Shown: one piece after another, positions 11,368 to 23,900 of the stretch | Position numbering within the stretch: the first letter of the stretch is position 1 | Layout of the letters: the number at the start of each line of letters is the position of its first letter | Origin: Corydoras sp. C115 | Taxonomy: Eukaryota; Chordata; Actinopteri; Siluriformes; Callichthyidae | Assembly: GCA_019802505.1 (NCBI GenBank) | Contig: JAFMOC010000086.1 | Coordinates: forward strand, 930,001 to 994,000 | Length of the DNA stretch: 64,000 nt | Reading direction: 5' to 3' | Made by a program: the position numbers and the translations under genes | The notes under the pieces: generated by a model | Database searches by the model: none | Seen by the model: only the letters and a program-made list of their open reading frames with translations | Told to the model about the DNA's origin: nothing

Positions 11368-12997
11368 CAGTGGATATAAAAAGTCTACACACCCCTGTTC
11401 AAATGCCATGTTTTTGTGATGTAAAAAAATGACAGCAAGACAAATAATTTCACAACTTTTTCCACATTTTATGTGATCTATAACATGTACAATGCCATTG
11501 AAAAACAAACAGAAACCTTTACAGCGGAAAAATATAAAATAAAAAACTTAAAATAACCTGGTTGCATAAATATGCACACCATTAAACTAATACTTTGTTG
11601 CAGCACCTTAGGCTTTTATTACAACACTCAGTCTTTTGGGTTAGGAGCCTTTCTGTGTGGCACATCTTGATGTGGCAATATTTGCCCACTCTTCTTTGCA
11701 AAACCGCTCCAAATCTGACAGATTGCGAGGGCACCTCCTGTGCACAGCCCTCTTCAGATCACACCACAGATGTTCAATGGGATTCAGGTCTGGACTCTGG
11801 CTGGGCCATTCCAAAGCCTTAATCTTATTCCGGTGAAGCCATTCTTTTGTTGATTTAGATGTGTGCTTTGGGTCATTGTCGTGCTGAAAGATGAAGTTCC
11901 TCTTCATCTTCAGCTTTCTAACAGAAGGCCGAAGGTTTTGTGCCAACGCTGACTGGTATTTGGAACTGTCATAATTCCATCCACCCTGACTAATGCCCCA
12001 GTTCCAGCTGAAGAAAAACAGCCCCAAAGCATGATGCTGCCACCACCATGCTTCACTGTAGGTATGGTGTTCTTTTGGTGATGAGCAGTGTTGTTTTTGC
12101 GCCTAATATACCTTTTGGAATTATGTCCAAAAAGTTAAACCTTGGTTTCATCAGACCATAACACATTTTCCCACATGTGTTTGGGAGATTTCAGATGTCT
12201 TTTTGCAAAATTAAGCCAGGATTGGATGTTTTTCTTTGAAAGATAAGGCTTCCGTCTTGCCACCCTACCCCATAGCCCAGACATATGAAGAAGACGGGAG
12301 ATTGTTGTCCCATGTACTGCACAGCCAGTACTTGCCAGAAATTCTTGCAGCTCCTTCAGTGTTGCTGTCGGCCTCTTGGCAGCCTCTCTGACCAGTTTTC
12401 TTCTTGTCTTATCATCTATTTTGGACGGACGTCCTGTTCTTGGTAATGTCACTGTTGTGTCATGTTTTCTCCACTTGATAATGACAGTCTTCACTGTGTT
12501 CCATGGTATATTTAATGACTTGGAAATTCTTTTGTAGCCTTCACCTGACTGATATCTTTGAATAATGAGATCCCTCTGATGCTCTGGCAGTTCTTTGCGG
12601 ACCATGGCTTGTGCTGGAAGATGTGGCTACAAAAATGTCAGGACAAGCCTACTAGAACAGCTGAACTTTATTTGGGGTTGATCAGAGGCACTTTAATTGG
12701 TGACAGGTGTGTGCTGACTCCAATTTAACATGAGTTTGAATGTAATTGGTTAAATCTGAACACAGCCACACCCCCAGTTATAAAAGGGTGTGCACACTTA
12801 TGCAACCACATTATCTCAGTTGTTTATTTTTACATCACCTCCCTGAAAAGTTTCTGTTTGTTTTTCAATTGCATTGTACAGGTTATAGGTCACATTAAAG
12901 GTGGAAAAGTTGTGAAATTATTTGTCTTACTGTAATTTTTTTAAATCACAAAAACATGGCATTAGAACAGGGGTGTGTAGACTTTTTATATCCACTG
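11368..12997 (-). mobile_element. Tc1-like transposon nested in copy 2
   Basis: The ends CAGTGGATATAAAAAGTC and its inverse are flanked by TA at 11366-11367 and 12998-12999. The terminal repeats are about 211-213 bp (11368-11580 and 12787-12997). They have an inner gtgcaca-type repeat echoing the outer end, which is the IR/DR layout of Sleeping Beauty-like Tc1 elements. The left and right repeats differ at several sites, so this copy is not recent. Total length is 1630 bp. Confidence 0.93.
11587..12605 (-). pseudogene. Tc1-like transposase pseudogene
   Basis: Starts MVRKELPEHQ at 12605. The N-terminal paired-like HTH half is intact (GEGYKRISKSLNIPWNTVK, then a GRPSK hook). The first catalytic Asp is in LWSDETK. 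A nonsense codon TAA lies at 12135-12137, just after SDETKV. Translation would resume in the same frame with LFGHN, then shift by one base near 11965. The next frame has the second Asp in QHDNDPKH and the Glu in NPIEHLW, 34 residues apart as in Tc1. Two further stops precede the family-typical end TKY at 11587-11592. About 340 codons in total, clearly dead. Confidence 0.92.
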
Positions 12998-14052
12998 TAT
13001 AAAGTGTTTACTGTCTGCATAATTAAAATGATCATGTTTTTTAAAGAGAAAATGCCAATAGTTTTATTTGGAACTGTAACCTTAGCAACCACTTGAACAG
13101 CTAAACTGGCCAACTAATACTAATTAGCGCTAGCTAACGCTATAATAATGTTCCGGGATGCGATTTTTAACATATACATTGTTTTCTGTTTGTATAATTA
13201 GGGCGATTTTGTTAAACTGGCTAACTAACACTATATATCGCTAGCACTAACTGACGCTAGCTTACAGGCAGTGTTGTGCCAGTTCACAGCTTTTCTGAAC
13301 TAGTTCAAGTTCAGTTCATACATGCTCAAAGTGAACATTTCATGTTCAACGTTCACAATTTTAATTCTGAACTAAGTTCAAAGTTCAGTTCATTAAATTT
13401 TTTTCTTGAGATATTCAAATAAGTACTTTTTTTTAAACACTACAAACTACAATATTTGTTTGTTAATATTTTATTTATTTATCTAAATTGGCTAAATTGG
13501 CTCATTAGTTCAAAACGTTCATTGAATGTTGTTCTGTGTGCATTGTGCAATGTTCATCAATAAATGTTCATTCTAAAAAGATGCTGCTATCTGCTTATGT
13601 TTAGGTGCACTGAAACTTTAATTAATAATGTGTAATTTAAAGTTGTATGTTTTTAATATTGCTCTCTGTATTACACAAAGTAGGAGTAGACAGGTGATAA
13701 ACTGTCTGATTACTTTTGTGTCTTGTTTATTATTATTATTATTGTACTTTATTAGTTGCAATAAAAACTGGTAATATCGGCTTTATATATCAGCCACTTC
13801 TGTCGTCTAAATGTCGGCATCGGTATCGGCCATTAAAAAACCCATATCGGTCGATCACTAATCGAGATCTACCAGGGTTAATCTTTTTTTTTTTATTTTT
13901 TTTTAGGCTTTTATATTGAAACCTGTTTACACACATCATGTTAGTATTGTTGAATCAGCATAGAAAAAATGGCTTCAGATTACCATTTTCACAGATATTG
14001 CTCTTTTATTAAACACATTCCAGCAAATAGCATGACATTGAAACTTCTTTGG

Positions 14053-14404
14053 TGGGCGGCACGGCGGCTTAGTGGTTAGCATGTTCACCTCTCTTCCTGG
14101 TTCGAATCCCAATCTGGGTGGAGTTTCCATGTTCTCCCCGTGTCCATGTGGGTTTCCTCCGGGTTCTCCGGTTTCCTCCCACAGTCCAAAAAACATGGAT
14201 CAAGTCATTTGAATTTTCCAAATTGCCCCATATATAGTGTGTTTGTGTGTGAGTGTGTGCCCAGTGATAGATTGGCACCCTGTCCTGGGTGTATCTGCCC
14301 AGCGCCCGAGACGTTCTCCCCTGGATTGGCATGGGAAACCCGACCTCCCCCTTCCCATGCAACCCTATTAGAGGAAAAAGCGGAAGATAATGGAGGATGG
14401 ATGG
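14053..14404 (+). mobile_element. tRNA-head SINE, full length with target duplication
   Basis: The head reads ggcggcttagtggttagca (A-box region) and cctggttcgaatccc (B box). It is followed by the conserved ctgggtggagtttcc core and the end gcggaagataatggaggat. The direct repeat aacttctttgg at 14042-14052 and 14405-14415 is a perfect 11-bp target duplication. A few bases are missing between the A and B boxes (ctcttcctgg). Probably young. Confidence 0.9.
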
Positions 14405-14860
14405 AACTTCTTTGGAAGTGCAATGGCTACTTGGCAAATCAAGCAAAGGCATTTTAAGTTTGACATTGTAAAAAAGGATTAATCCTCTCACTCTAAATTA
14501 ATGTGGTATTTTAATTCTTTTGGAGCAAAGTCCTTCACTCATCTTGTTAGTCAAATAAAGTGCAAAAATACAAACAGAAACTATCTAATATAGATTATTC
14601 GCAAGGCAGTGCTTCGGATTTAGGCACGGAGGCGTGGCCACGTGCCGGTTTTGGGAACAGTGAAGGGGGGGGGGACTGCTCGCTTGCACAGCGATAGAGA
14701 TTGTGTGTGAATGTGTGCGCATGTGTATAAGTGCAGACATTCAGACATTGTGCTGTAATAAAGCGCTGAAACGTGATAAGTGCTGATGAGTGCTTTTTAT
14801 TTTTTATTTTTTTTTTTTATTTATTTATTTATTTTTTTTCTTCTTTCAAACCTCCATCGC

Positions 14861-14899
14861 GATCTACCTGACACCCCTGATCGACGTATTGGGCACCCC
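14861..14899 (-). repeat. Possible hAT-type element end
   Basis: On the minus strand this begins caggggtgcccaatacgtcg and continues to ggtagatcgcgatgg, resembling the terminal part of fish hAT elements. The opposite end was not located. It may reach back through the GC-rich patch at 14600-14770. Low confidence. Confidence 0.35.
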
Positions 14900-16698
14900 T
14901 GGACCAGTGCAAACAAAAACTTAGACAAAAAAGAGCAGTTTATTACATCTGTAACTTTTGTTTGTTTTTAGTGCAGTAGTTTAAAAGGTTGTTCTTAAAT
15001 ATTACTGTATTAGGTAATCTTAGCTGCCTGGTTTTTTCTTACATAAAACACATCCATCAATGAACAAATAATTCAAAATTTATTAATACAAAAGTTTGCC
15101 ATGTTGCATTAGCCTTTAATCAAAACAGAAATACAGACTTTACAGTCATAGTGCATTAATTTTTTTCCAAATCTTTAAAACTTTATTAAAAATAAAATAC
15201 ATACTTCAATCTTTTTAACTATATTGCACCAGCATTCGCTACATTTTCAAAGCTCGGGGTGATGTCACGCAAAATTGGCTCAATTTAATTTTGCACTCCT
15301 TGCAAACAGTTAATGTCAAGCTCTCTCTTACCTGGACATTGTAGAATCCAAAGTGTGCCCAAACACTGGCTTTTAACGCCGACAGGGGGGATCGAATCCC
15401 GCTCTCCCCCGCTCTATGCTTCCTGCTAGCATGAACTAGCATGCTAGCGAATGGGAGCTGGTTAACAAGCTTGCTGTATGGTGGCCGATCCGTAATGCGT
15501 TATGCAGCACGCTCGGGAGGGCGTTTAAAATCTTAAACATTTTTAATCGATTCCGAATCGCCTGGACTACGAATCGTGATTCATTGAAGAATCAATTTAT
15601 TTCAGCACCTCTACAAGTCAGTAGTTATGGAGAAAACCAGCTACACTGTGGAATTATCAAACCTGATCGTTATATGATCCCGCACCACCCCCCGCCTGTT
15701 TTTTACAACATGTGTCTTCAGTAGTTTTTTAAAAAATGTCATAGGGACAGAATTGGTAAGAACGTTCCACTATTTTGCAGTGGTGAATGCCACGGAGTAA
15801 GAATATCCGCAGTGAGGTGGAATCACCAGAATGAACACCTTGTAAAAACTACCTTCCAATCATGTTCACTCTACAAATACAAATACAAAGTATTTTTAGA
15901 CATTACAACGGACATTGCAAAACAGGTGTATAGTACAAAGATAGTCCTGTCTAGAAATTTAAATGTGGCATTCAAATCATGGGTGAGATTAGGCCTGTGG
16001 GATATGGCCAGAATTTCTTAACCTCATTACATTTGCAGATTACTAATTAGCCCTTTTTAATTTCAGAATAAATAGATTATATAAGATAACACTGTGGTAT
16101 GGCCTATTTCTTATTATTTGATCATTATTTTTACTTGTGCATTTGACAAATAAATACTCATTTATTATATATTCAAAGTGGGATAAAGAATCTTGTAAAT
16201 ATGGTCCAATTATTTAAAGCTGTTATAATTTATTAGAGTTAATTATTAAAAATATATAAAAATAAAATAAATAAAAGTTTTAAGTTTACATACTGCAAAC
16301 AGATGAAGCAATTTAAAGTTCATTCTACAAAAATATAATTAGGCCTGTTTGCCTGAAGCAAGTTTTAAAAATTCCAAAAATTCTAAACCGTTGGCTGTGA
16401 GTCAAACCATTTTGTAAGCTGGCTGTCTCGGCATAGTGCTTCATTGTTACATTTGTGTATGATGAAATATTACATGGCTTCTATTGTATTTACACTTAGC
16501 ATGATAGTTTCAATGTGTCCATGTGCCAATAGAATGAGGTACATGGTACATTAATTAGAACTGAATGACTAATATAACAATATTTAAGACAATGGTAGAA
16601 TTTAATGTCACGAATAGAAAGCAAAGTTAAATGATATTTTTCTGCTAACATTTATGCTTTGTTTTTCAAAATTATTTGAATATAACAATATGAAATGT
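14900..16698. other. Noncoding, with a possible decayed hAT end
   Basis: Presumed intron. The stretch 15360-15615 is richer in GC than its surroundings. On the minus strand its right end reads tagaggtgctgaaataaatt followed by gattcttcaatgaatcac, which resembles a decayed hAT-type terminus. The rest shows no recognisable feature. Confidence 0.35.
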
Positions 16699-17516
16699 GG
16701 GCAGCTCAGTGGCTTAGTGTCACGATCGGGCGGCGCAGTCCGTCCGACGGCAGCACAGTGCAGTGTGGTTCAAAGAGCGACCCAGGCGATCAGGTAAGCA
16801 AACAAAGAGGAAATTTATTGCTAAAGTCAGCGGGAACGCCGCTGAAGGCACGGTGGGACGTGCCGGGAACAAACGATAACAAAGGGAACCAACGTAGCGA
16901 GATACCCGACGTAACAATGGTATATACATAAATATGTACACACACAATGCTGACCTGCTGACTCAGGGCGCATGCACGCTTTAAGTGTAGTCAGCAGGCC
17001 ACATGTGATCAGGTAGGACCCAATCCCAGCTCAAGGGGATGGGCCCTACCTACGGGAACCCGGAATGGCAAACAAAACACCGAAAATAAAACAGGGGGGA
17101 GTGGCCTGGCACTCCCAACCCTGACACTTAGTGGTTAACACGTTTGCCTCTCAACGCTGGGGATCCAGGTTCAAATCGCATGGGTGGAGTTTCCATGTTC
17201 TCCCCTTGTCCATGTGGAATTCTCTGTGTTCTCCGACTTCCTCATGCAGGCCAAAAACATGGATTCAAGGTGAATTGAATGCTCTAAATTGCCCTATATA
17301 GTCTGTGTCTCTGAGTGAGTGTGCGCTCAGTGATGGATTGGCGCCCTGTCATGGGTGTATCTACCCAGCACCCAAATTGTTCTTCCCTGGATGGGCCTGG
17401 GGAGCATTATATTATATGCCAGCAATAGAATTGGGTGTATCTGCTTATCATCTGAAATGTACCAGTAACTCCCAACCTCGACCATAGTAGAGGATTAAGT
17501 GGAAGACAATGAGATA
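16699..17516 (+). mobile_element. tRNA-head SINE split by a solo LTR
   Basis: The SINE starts gggcagctcagtggcttag, is interrupted by the LTR at 16718-17126, and resumes cttagtggttaacacgtttg. The break falls inside the A box. The rest has a mutated B box (ggttcaaatcgca), the ctccccttgtccatgtgg core, and the end aggattaagtggaagacaat. About 70 bp of extra sequence lies near 17405-17480. A diverged copy. Confidence 0.85.
16718..17126 (-). mobile_element. Solo LTR inside a SINE
   Basis: A 409-bp unit begins TGTCACG and ends CCTGACA, flanked by the 5-bp duplication cttag at 16713-16717 and 17127-17131. The interrupted SINE gives an independent proof of both boundaries. On the minus strand a TATA-like stretch near 16926-16921 precedes an AATAAA at 16819-16814, so the LTR points left. 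It is more GC-rich than its surroundings. The ends resemble those of the LTR at 9152 (TGTCA...TGACA), but the bodies look different. No internal region remains. Confidence 0.85.
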
Positions 17517-17726
17517 AATATAAAATGTGCTGTTTACTCTGAATAGACCACATTTTTCCAGCACAGTCATTACCTTTTTTTTATGTATCGTCTCTGATCC
17601 AGAAGCCAAGGGTCTGGGGTGTAGGACATCTCAGGACTTACTCCCTAAATTGTTTTAAAGTTAACTTTCAAGTTAGCTAACTATCATTTTTAAGCACTTT
17701 AAAACTTGGAAACCCACAAATATAAA

Positions 17727-17751
17727 CACACACACACACACACACACACAC
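17727..17751. repeat. (CA)n microsatellite
   Basis: About 12 uninterrupted CA units. Confidence 0.95.
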
Positions 17752-18255
17752 GGATCATAAAAAATCTTTTAAAGAAAAAGATAAGGGCTGATTTATTATG
17801 CCAACCTAACCTCGCCCCCCCCCCTCCCCCAATCATTTGTTTAGTTTTACTCCATCTCAGTTTCCATGCCAGGTGAAACCGAACTGCCTTACTAACCTTT
17901 AGCAACTCTGGGAAACGGCTACTTTGAACAGAAGCTGCACACTAAGTCTTTCAATGTCTTCTTATGTTTCACAGATAAAGGATAATATAATAATGATAAT
18001 AACCTCATTTTTAGAGTTGTTGTTTTTATTTGCTGTTAAATTGATTTTGAGTATAAAGTTAATAACTTAACTTTGATACAACCGCTAATTACAGATATGG
18101 TGCATGATTCCTAGTTCCTGAGCTGTGAATTTTTGTCATAAAGGGAATTAGTGGTGTGCGATGTGAAACAAAGGTAACCTTGCTGAGTTATCCTGTGATG
18201 TGTATGTGTAGACACAAACAAGTACACACATACTATGAAAGAGGTGAAATATTAC

Positions 18256-18309
18256 TATGTAATATTATGTACATAATACTATTATGTAATATTATGTACA
18301 TAATACTAT
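18256..18309. repeat. 27-bp palindromic tandem duplication
   Basis: The unit tatgtaatattatgtacata... occurs twice with a 27-bp period. Each unit contains the palindrome attatgtacataat. The phrase gaggtgaaatatt flanks the array on both sides (18241 and about 18316). Confidence 0.85.
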
Positions 18310-19532
18310 GGCTGTGAGGTGAAATATTTTACTACTAAAAAAAATCAACAAATGTAACTAATGTAACTTTTTTCTCTCCAGTCTTGTTATACGTAATACT
18401 TTATTAAGAATGTACTGATTTAACTAGACAGTATGGCTTACTCACATTCCTGTAGCCTGTGACTTGGTGGCCTGACCTTTGCCCGTATGTAGATATGTCA
18501 GTGTCATAGTCTGTGAACATTGTGATTAATGTAAATCACACAATTTATCTAATAGTTCATTACAAAAATGTACCATTATTTGTACAGTGTATTTTGTTGT
18601 GAAGTGTAGAATTTTGGTAAAGTGCTACCCATTTTCGCACATACCATTTGTAATCTAATGTTTAACAATTTACACATTAATTGATTGTTAATAATTAAAA
18701 GCCAATTAATGAGTTACAGCAGATGTGTAAAGGCTGAAAAAGCAGTATATCTGTAGGGAATTAGAAATGCTGTACTAGACCAAGATGGGCAGCAGAGTAG
18801 AATTGAGACACTTTAAAAAAACAAAAAGTCTAATATGTAATTTTGAATGTTTTTCCTTATTTATAGCACCTGGTTTGAGTCTTGTTATACTTCCTCCCTC
18901 TCAATCTGGCATGCTATTAAATTTATTTACTTTAGCCACAGCCAGTTTAATATTTTATAACTCAAGTCTGTGAAGAGAGAAAGAGACACACACACAGACA
19001 CACAAACATTCAGTTCTACCTGACAAATAAACACAATCATATTCCTTTGATCTTAACCAACTAAAGGATTTTACATATTTGTTTAAGAAAAATCTGTGCT
19101 TTTGTATCAAGAGACTTTTCTAGTCTGTCATAAGTCACTAATGTGCTGCATATATACCTGCACATGTGTGGCACCAGGATTCATTTATTTTCAACCCATG
19201 CACACAAACACTCAAATCTCTTCTGTGTTAAAGGCCAGCCGGGGCACCGTCCTGCAGAGAACAATCAATCTACTCTTACACTTTTTCCTTCTCTCCAGGC
19301 CTTTTTCCATCCAATAAATGTGTAAACAAACCCAAAACTTAACAAACCTGATACACACTTTTAAAGAAGAGCTAAATTTCTTTTCAGAGACATTGGTAAA
19401 GGTCCTTAATTATCTGCAAATTGTTGAAGTCTAATGCAAAGATTCAGACAGCAGTGCTAGTTTGTGATGCAAATCAACAAAGTTAACATGTGTGCTGTAG
19501 GTGGAGTGGTAAATGATCAGATGACAGAAACA

Positions 19533-19884
19533 TTCATTCATTTCATTCATTATCTCCCGCTTTATCTTATATTAGGGTCGCGGTGGGGTTCCCCATGCCC
19601 ATCCAGGGGAGAACGTTTTGGGCGCTGGGCAGATAGACCAAGGACAGGGCGCCAATCCATCGCTGGGCACACACTCACTCACACAGACACACTCTATATG
19701 GGGCAATTTTGAGAATTCAATTGACTTGATCCATGTTTTTGGACTGTGGGAGGAAACCGGAGAACCCGGAGGAAACCCACGCAGACACGGGGAGAACATG
19801 GAAACTCCACCCAGATGGGGATTCGAACCGGGAATCTCTAGCGCTGAGAGGCGAGCGTGCTAACCACTAAGCCACCGTGCCGCC
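19533..19884 (-). mobile_element. tRNA-head SINE, young full-length copy
   Basis: The 12-bp direct repeat atgacagaaaca at 19521-19532 and 19885-19896 is perfect. The tRNA-like head at the right end has a clean A-box region (rc of gctaaccactaagccacc) and B box (rc of attcgaacc at 19821-19829). The tail is (GAAT)n, seen as cattcattca. An intact internal pol III promoter and a perfect target duplication point to recent retroposition. Confidence 0.93.
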
Positions 19885-19896
19885 ATGACAGAAACA

Positions 19897-20898
19897 GTTA
19901 AAGTAAAATATCATTTAATGTGATTTACAAATCGAGAAACAAGACAAATAACCTAATTAGCTTCTGAACTCACACCCATCCTCCCTTATTATACATAAAC
20001 ACAGCCAATTGGAAAGCTAGATGATACAGTTTTGTCTAATAATAATGTAAGAAGAATAGGAACTTTGCTAAACAAAAGGAAGAGGAAGCGATACCATATA
20101 TGGTTTCAAGTCCTTCACAACCTGTTTCTTCCAAATTGGGGAGTGCTGAGGCATGTCGCCCCAGAAACTTGCTCACCCGGCATTGTATTTCATTGTATCG
20201 CTTCTCTCATTTACTTCAAGTTTGAGTACAGATGTTTTGTAAATGTCACACACTAACACGTAAATGGATACAATAAGAAACAATAATTAATTTCCACTAC
20301 ACTTCCCTCCCCCTTTGTTATATTTAAAAAAAATGAAGCATACATAGCAAAAGCATTATGAGCCTAAGTTAACATCCATTGTTGCATGTAAAAATTTGTG
20401 GAACAACCTCATAGATGTAGCGCTCCGAAAAACATTTAAACAGAATATTTAATCAGAGTGAACAATTTTTTTTGTTTGTTTGAGATAATTCCACATCCTG
20501 GTACTCTTGTAGTAGCGTGTCATAAGAAGTTGTCTGCCTGTAGTAGTTGGTTTTTAACGTGAAGTGTTATCACTTGAGACATACATTGATGACATGCAAT
20601 ATCTAAACAGATAATTAAACAAAACAACACAATAGTAGGCAGAGGTAGTGCACTCTGTGGGAACTTCAAGGTTAAGTTCAGATGTTTTATAAATGTCACA
20701 CACTAACACTAGAATGAATTAATAAAATATGCTGCAATAATGAATTTCTACTACAGTAGGAAGCATATTTAAATATGACAAAGGTTGTACACAATTTTAT
20801 TGTAAACTTAATTAGCTAATATGCTGATTTGGTATATGTATAAGAAAGCAGTTCAGAACAAAGAAATCTATAATATCTCCTTTAATTTTAGGCCTAGA

Positions 20899-20940
<42 letters not shown>

Positions 20941-23900
20941 TGATGGTTTCTACACTCTATATTATTGGTTACCACTTATTATTTAATACAAACAGGATGT
21001 GCCCAAATGCAGTACCATTACATTACTGCAGCATGTACATGTACACACTGAAAAACTTTTATTTATCCTGTGTTTTTAAAACCACTATGATCTGGGCGTA
21101 CATAGTGCTTCTATACAGTATACACAAACTAGTGGAAACATGCCCATTGATTCCCGTCCAACACCCTGCCCAAATGTTTACTGCTTAATGGCTTTGCTGA
21201 TAATAAAAAATCCATTGATTGCTGAGGCTGCCTTGCTGTGTACTGATGAACGCTAATGCTGTGGGGGATCGATAGATAGGGTAATGGTGATCTAACTAAA
21301 TAGTGCATTTTGGGATCTCATGGAACGTGACAGACGTTAAATTGAGAACAAAAGCAACTAAGAACAACCAAGCCTTGAATGAAGAGAAAGTGAGAAGTAG
21401 AGGAAGAAACTTGAAGAAATGTAAGCGTTGTTCATCTTGGGCATTGATGGTGTTCTAGATAATCTGATCAATACTTGAAACATTACACTTTTGTGATTCT
21501 TTGGCAGACTTCTTGGCAATGCATGTGTACTTAGCTTTTTGTTTTTCAACCAGCCAGCAATTTCACAGTAAAAAAAACATACTCCCGTGTCTCATAAAAG
21601 AAAAAGCATTCTTCTCAGCTTGATTATGTATAGCTGAATAATGTTTGCAATGAAATAAGATGCAACTAGCACATCCATGCAGCCAGTTCCACTGTGACTG
21701 ACACATTTCTTTTTAAGAGAACAAACATGCTAACAAATACATGTGCTTTGCTCATATAAACTAAACATATTATACTGAGTTTCAAAGCCTAAATACTTTT
21801 CGCAGATGTGTTTCAGGCTTCACAAAGGGCAATGAGCTAAGCATATTTTCCTTGTTTGATTTAGCCATTAATCGCACCCTGTTTTATTTAATCTAAATAC
21901 CGCAGATAAGTAAAATACGCACTTATTATTTTACAACCTTTGTGTACAGCTAGCCGTCATTAAAGAACTTGTAGTTAGCGTAACTGTGCACTTCAGCCAG
22001 CATTGCGAACTCTGATCAAATGTGGTATTGACTAAAAAATGTGCTCAGAAATGCACATGATGTGATCCACTGTAAGAAAGAGACAATAATGTGCTTTTCC
22101 AATAATCAAGCACACTAATAAGTTTATTATTACAATTCAGCAGACTGATTACAACTGTTTGCATACATCTGTCTTTTACAGATTGAATTAGATTTTTAAG
22201 TTGGAACCCAGGGTTTCTTCAAAGAATATGTCCATATAAATCAGAAAGATCTAGTGAGGTCTACTGAATATGTTCCAATAATTGCCTCGTTTATGTTATT
22301 AAACTGCAGAGGTGTGGTATTCTTTTTGGAGTGCTGCAGCATTCTCTTTGCAAATGGAAAAGAATGGAAGAACATTTGCCTGATTGTGGTTTGGACTGGA
22401 CACTGACCACTTTGAGAAAGTATACATATTGGAAACCCTTCATTTTCATTGGGTCAGTAAGTAAGACCGGTATACAAAGGTATACAAGTGATTTGTGTTA
22501 CTTTTATCAGAGCAAACTTTGCATTTATCAGCTTTGTTTCTTACTTCTTGTACAATTAATAAATGCTTTTTGTTTGATTAAAGTGTACAGTCCAATTTTT
22601 TTTTTCTTTCACACCTGAGCTTCAGTTTGTTCAATTCAGCTCTCTGCAGCTGCTCTGGCATGGCACGTAATAATGCATTAACACAAGTTGTGGAAGGAAG
22701 CGAGAGGGAGAGCATCTCCCCTACCATGATGCTGCTTGCACATTGGAATGTTAAACACTCCATGCACCAGTCCGTATTAAATGTATCCAGGGCTAAGATT
22801 CAGCAGGCAAGTCAACATATAAATCTATTTAATTTACAGCCATCTAAATAAGTAAACATGTAAACATTTAAACAGAATAATCAAGCAATCCTAATTTTGC
22901 TAAATCATCATTCTTTTATAGAGAATTTTGTTGAATTTCCTTTTCTTCTGAATGTCTTCTTTTGATGTAAATTTATTTTGCTCACCCCAGTTGCTGAAAA
23001 TGTTAAAGTAAAAACAAATGTATGTTATATTGTACTAAATGTTATGCCTCATTGACTTCTCATTGTGGTCATCATTTTAAGACCAAATTCATAAGTGTTT
23101 GGTGGCAAACAAAATATTTTTGTCTGAACATTAACAGTTTAATTTGTAATAACTAGGTGACACCAAAATGGGAACATGTTTAGTCGGAGTGTAACAGAAT
23201 GCTGTATTCTGCGTGAACCATTCGGCATCACGGTTTGGTTTACACTTTCCCATGTAGAATGCAGAGTTACGGAATTTGTGGAGAACAAATACACCCGAGC
23301 CATGTTGCGAGTTGCACCTTAGCTATAAACACCTCTAAGCATGCCATTCTAAGTGTAGTTTAAAGGTGAACTATCAACCACGAGTGTCATTCAAATCAAC
23401 CGTGTGGGAGGAGTTTGGATTCCTGCGATTGACAGCAGAACTGGGGCAGTGCAGATCAAACAAGGGCGGTTTGTCTGTGTTATGTGGCGGTTATGAGGTA
23501 TGTTTTTAGAAACATTTAGAATGTGCTAGTGTAGGTCCTACAGTAGATGTTAGGACCACAACACTGTAGCAGAATGATTGTCCACCTGTGGTGGTAAACT
23601 TCAGTCTGAAGTATCAAACAGACCTTGAGTGTTGCCAAATGGGGAAAATACTAGTGAATAGGGAACTACTCATTTTATAATAAACCTCAACTTTACACTT
23701 CAAAGCTTTCTCAAGTTATTACATTGTGGATATCTTCCTTTTTTATTTTCTTCCATGATACCAAAAGTATATAAAAAAATGACAAAATGTATTATAAATA
23801 AATTGTGAACAAGTGTTTCAGTAGGCATGATTCATTTTACATGCATTGACCTTTCCTTCCAAATTGTTTATGGTGAGTTTGGTTTATCTCTCCTGTCATT

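Larger units (their letters stand above)
11051..13860 (-). mobile_element. Nonautonomous DNA element with GATCGACC ends, copy 2, split by Tc1
   Basis: Inverted relative of copy 1. It begins tagtgatcgaccgattgatc and ends cccatatcggtcgatcacta. Long blocks match copy 1 in reverse complement, for example tcactcaatgctcaaggcaa and the segment around the (TTA)n tract. A Tc1-like element occupies 11368-12997 between them. Removing it leaves about 1.18 kb. Both ends abut TA, which could be a 2-bp target duplication. Confidence 0.78.
17517..19520. other. Noncoding, presumed intron
   Basis: No gene recognised. It contains a (CA)n tract at 17727-17751, a C-run near 17814-17824, and a palindromic tandem duplication at 18241-18329. 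Confidence 0.5.

Noticed and set aside
19572..19799. A recurring peptide like PSDGLAPCPGCICPAPETFSPGWAWG seen at many loci
   Set aside because: It is the translation of one stretch of the SINE repeat, always within SINE boundaries and in varying frames, so it is not a protein family.
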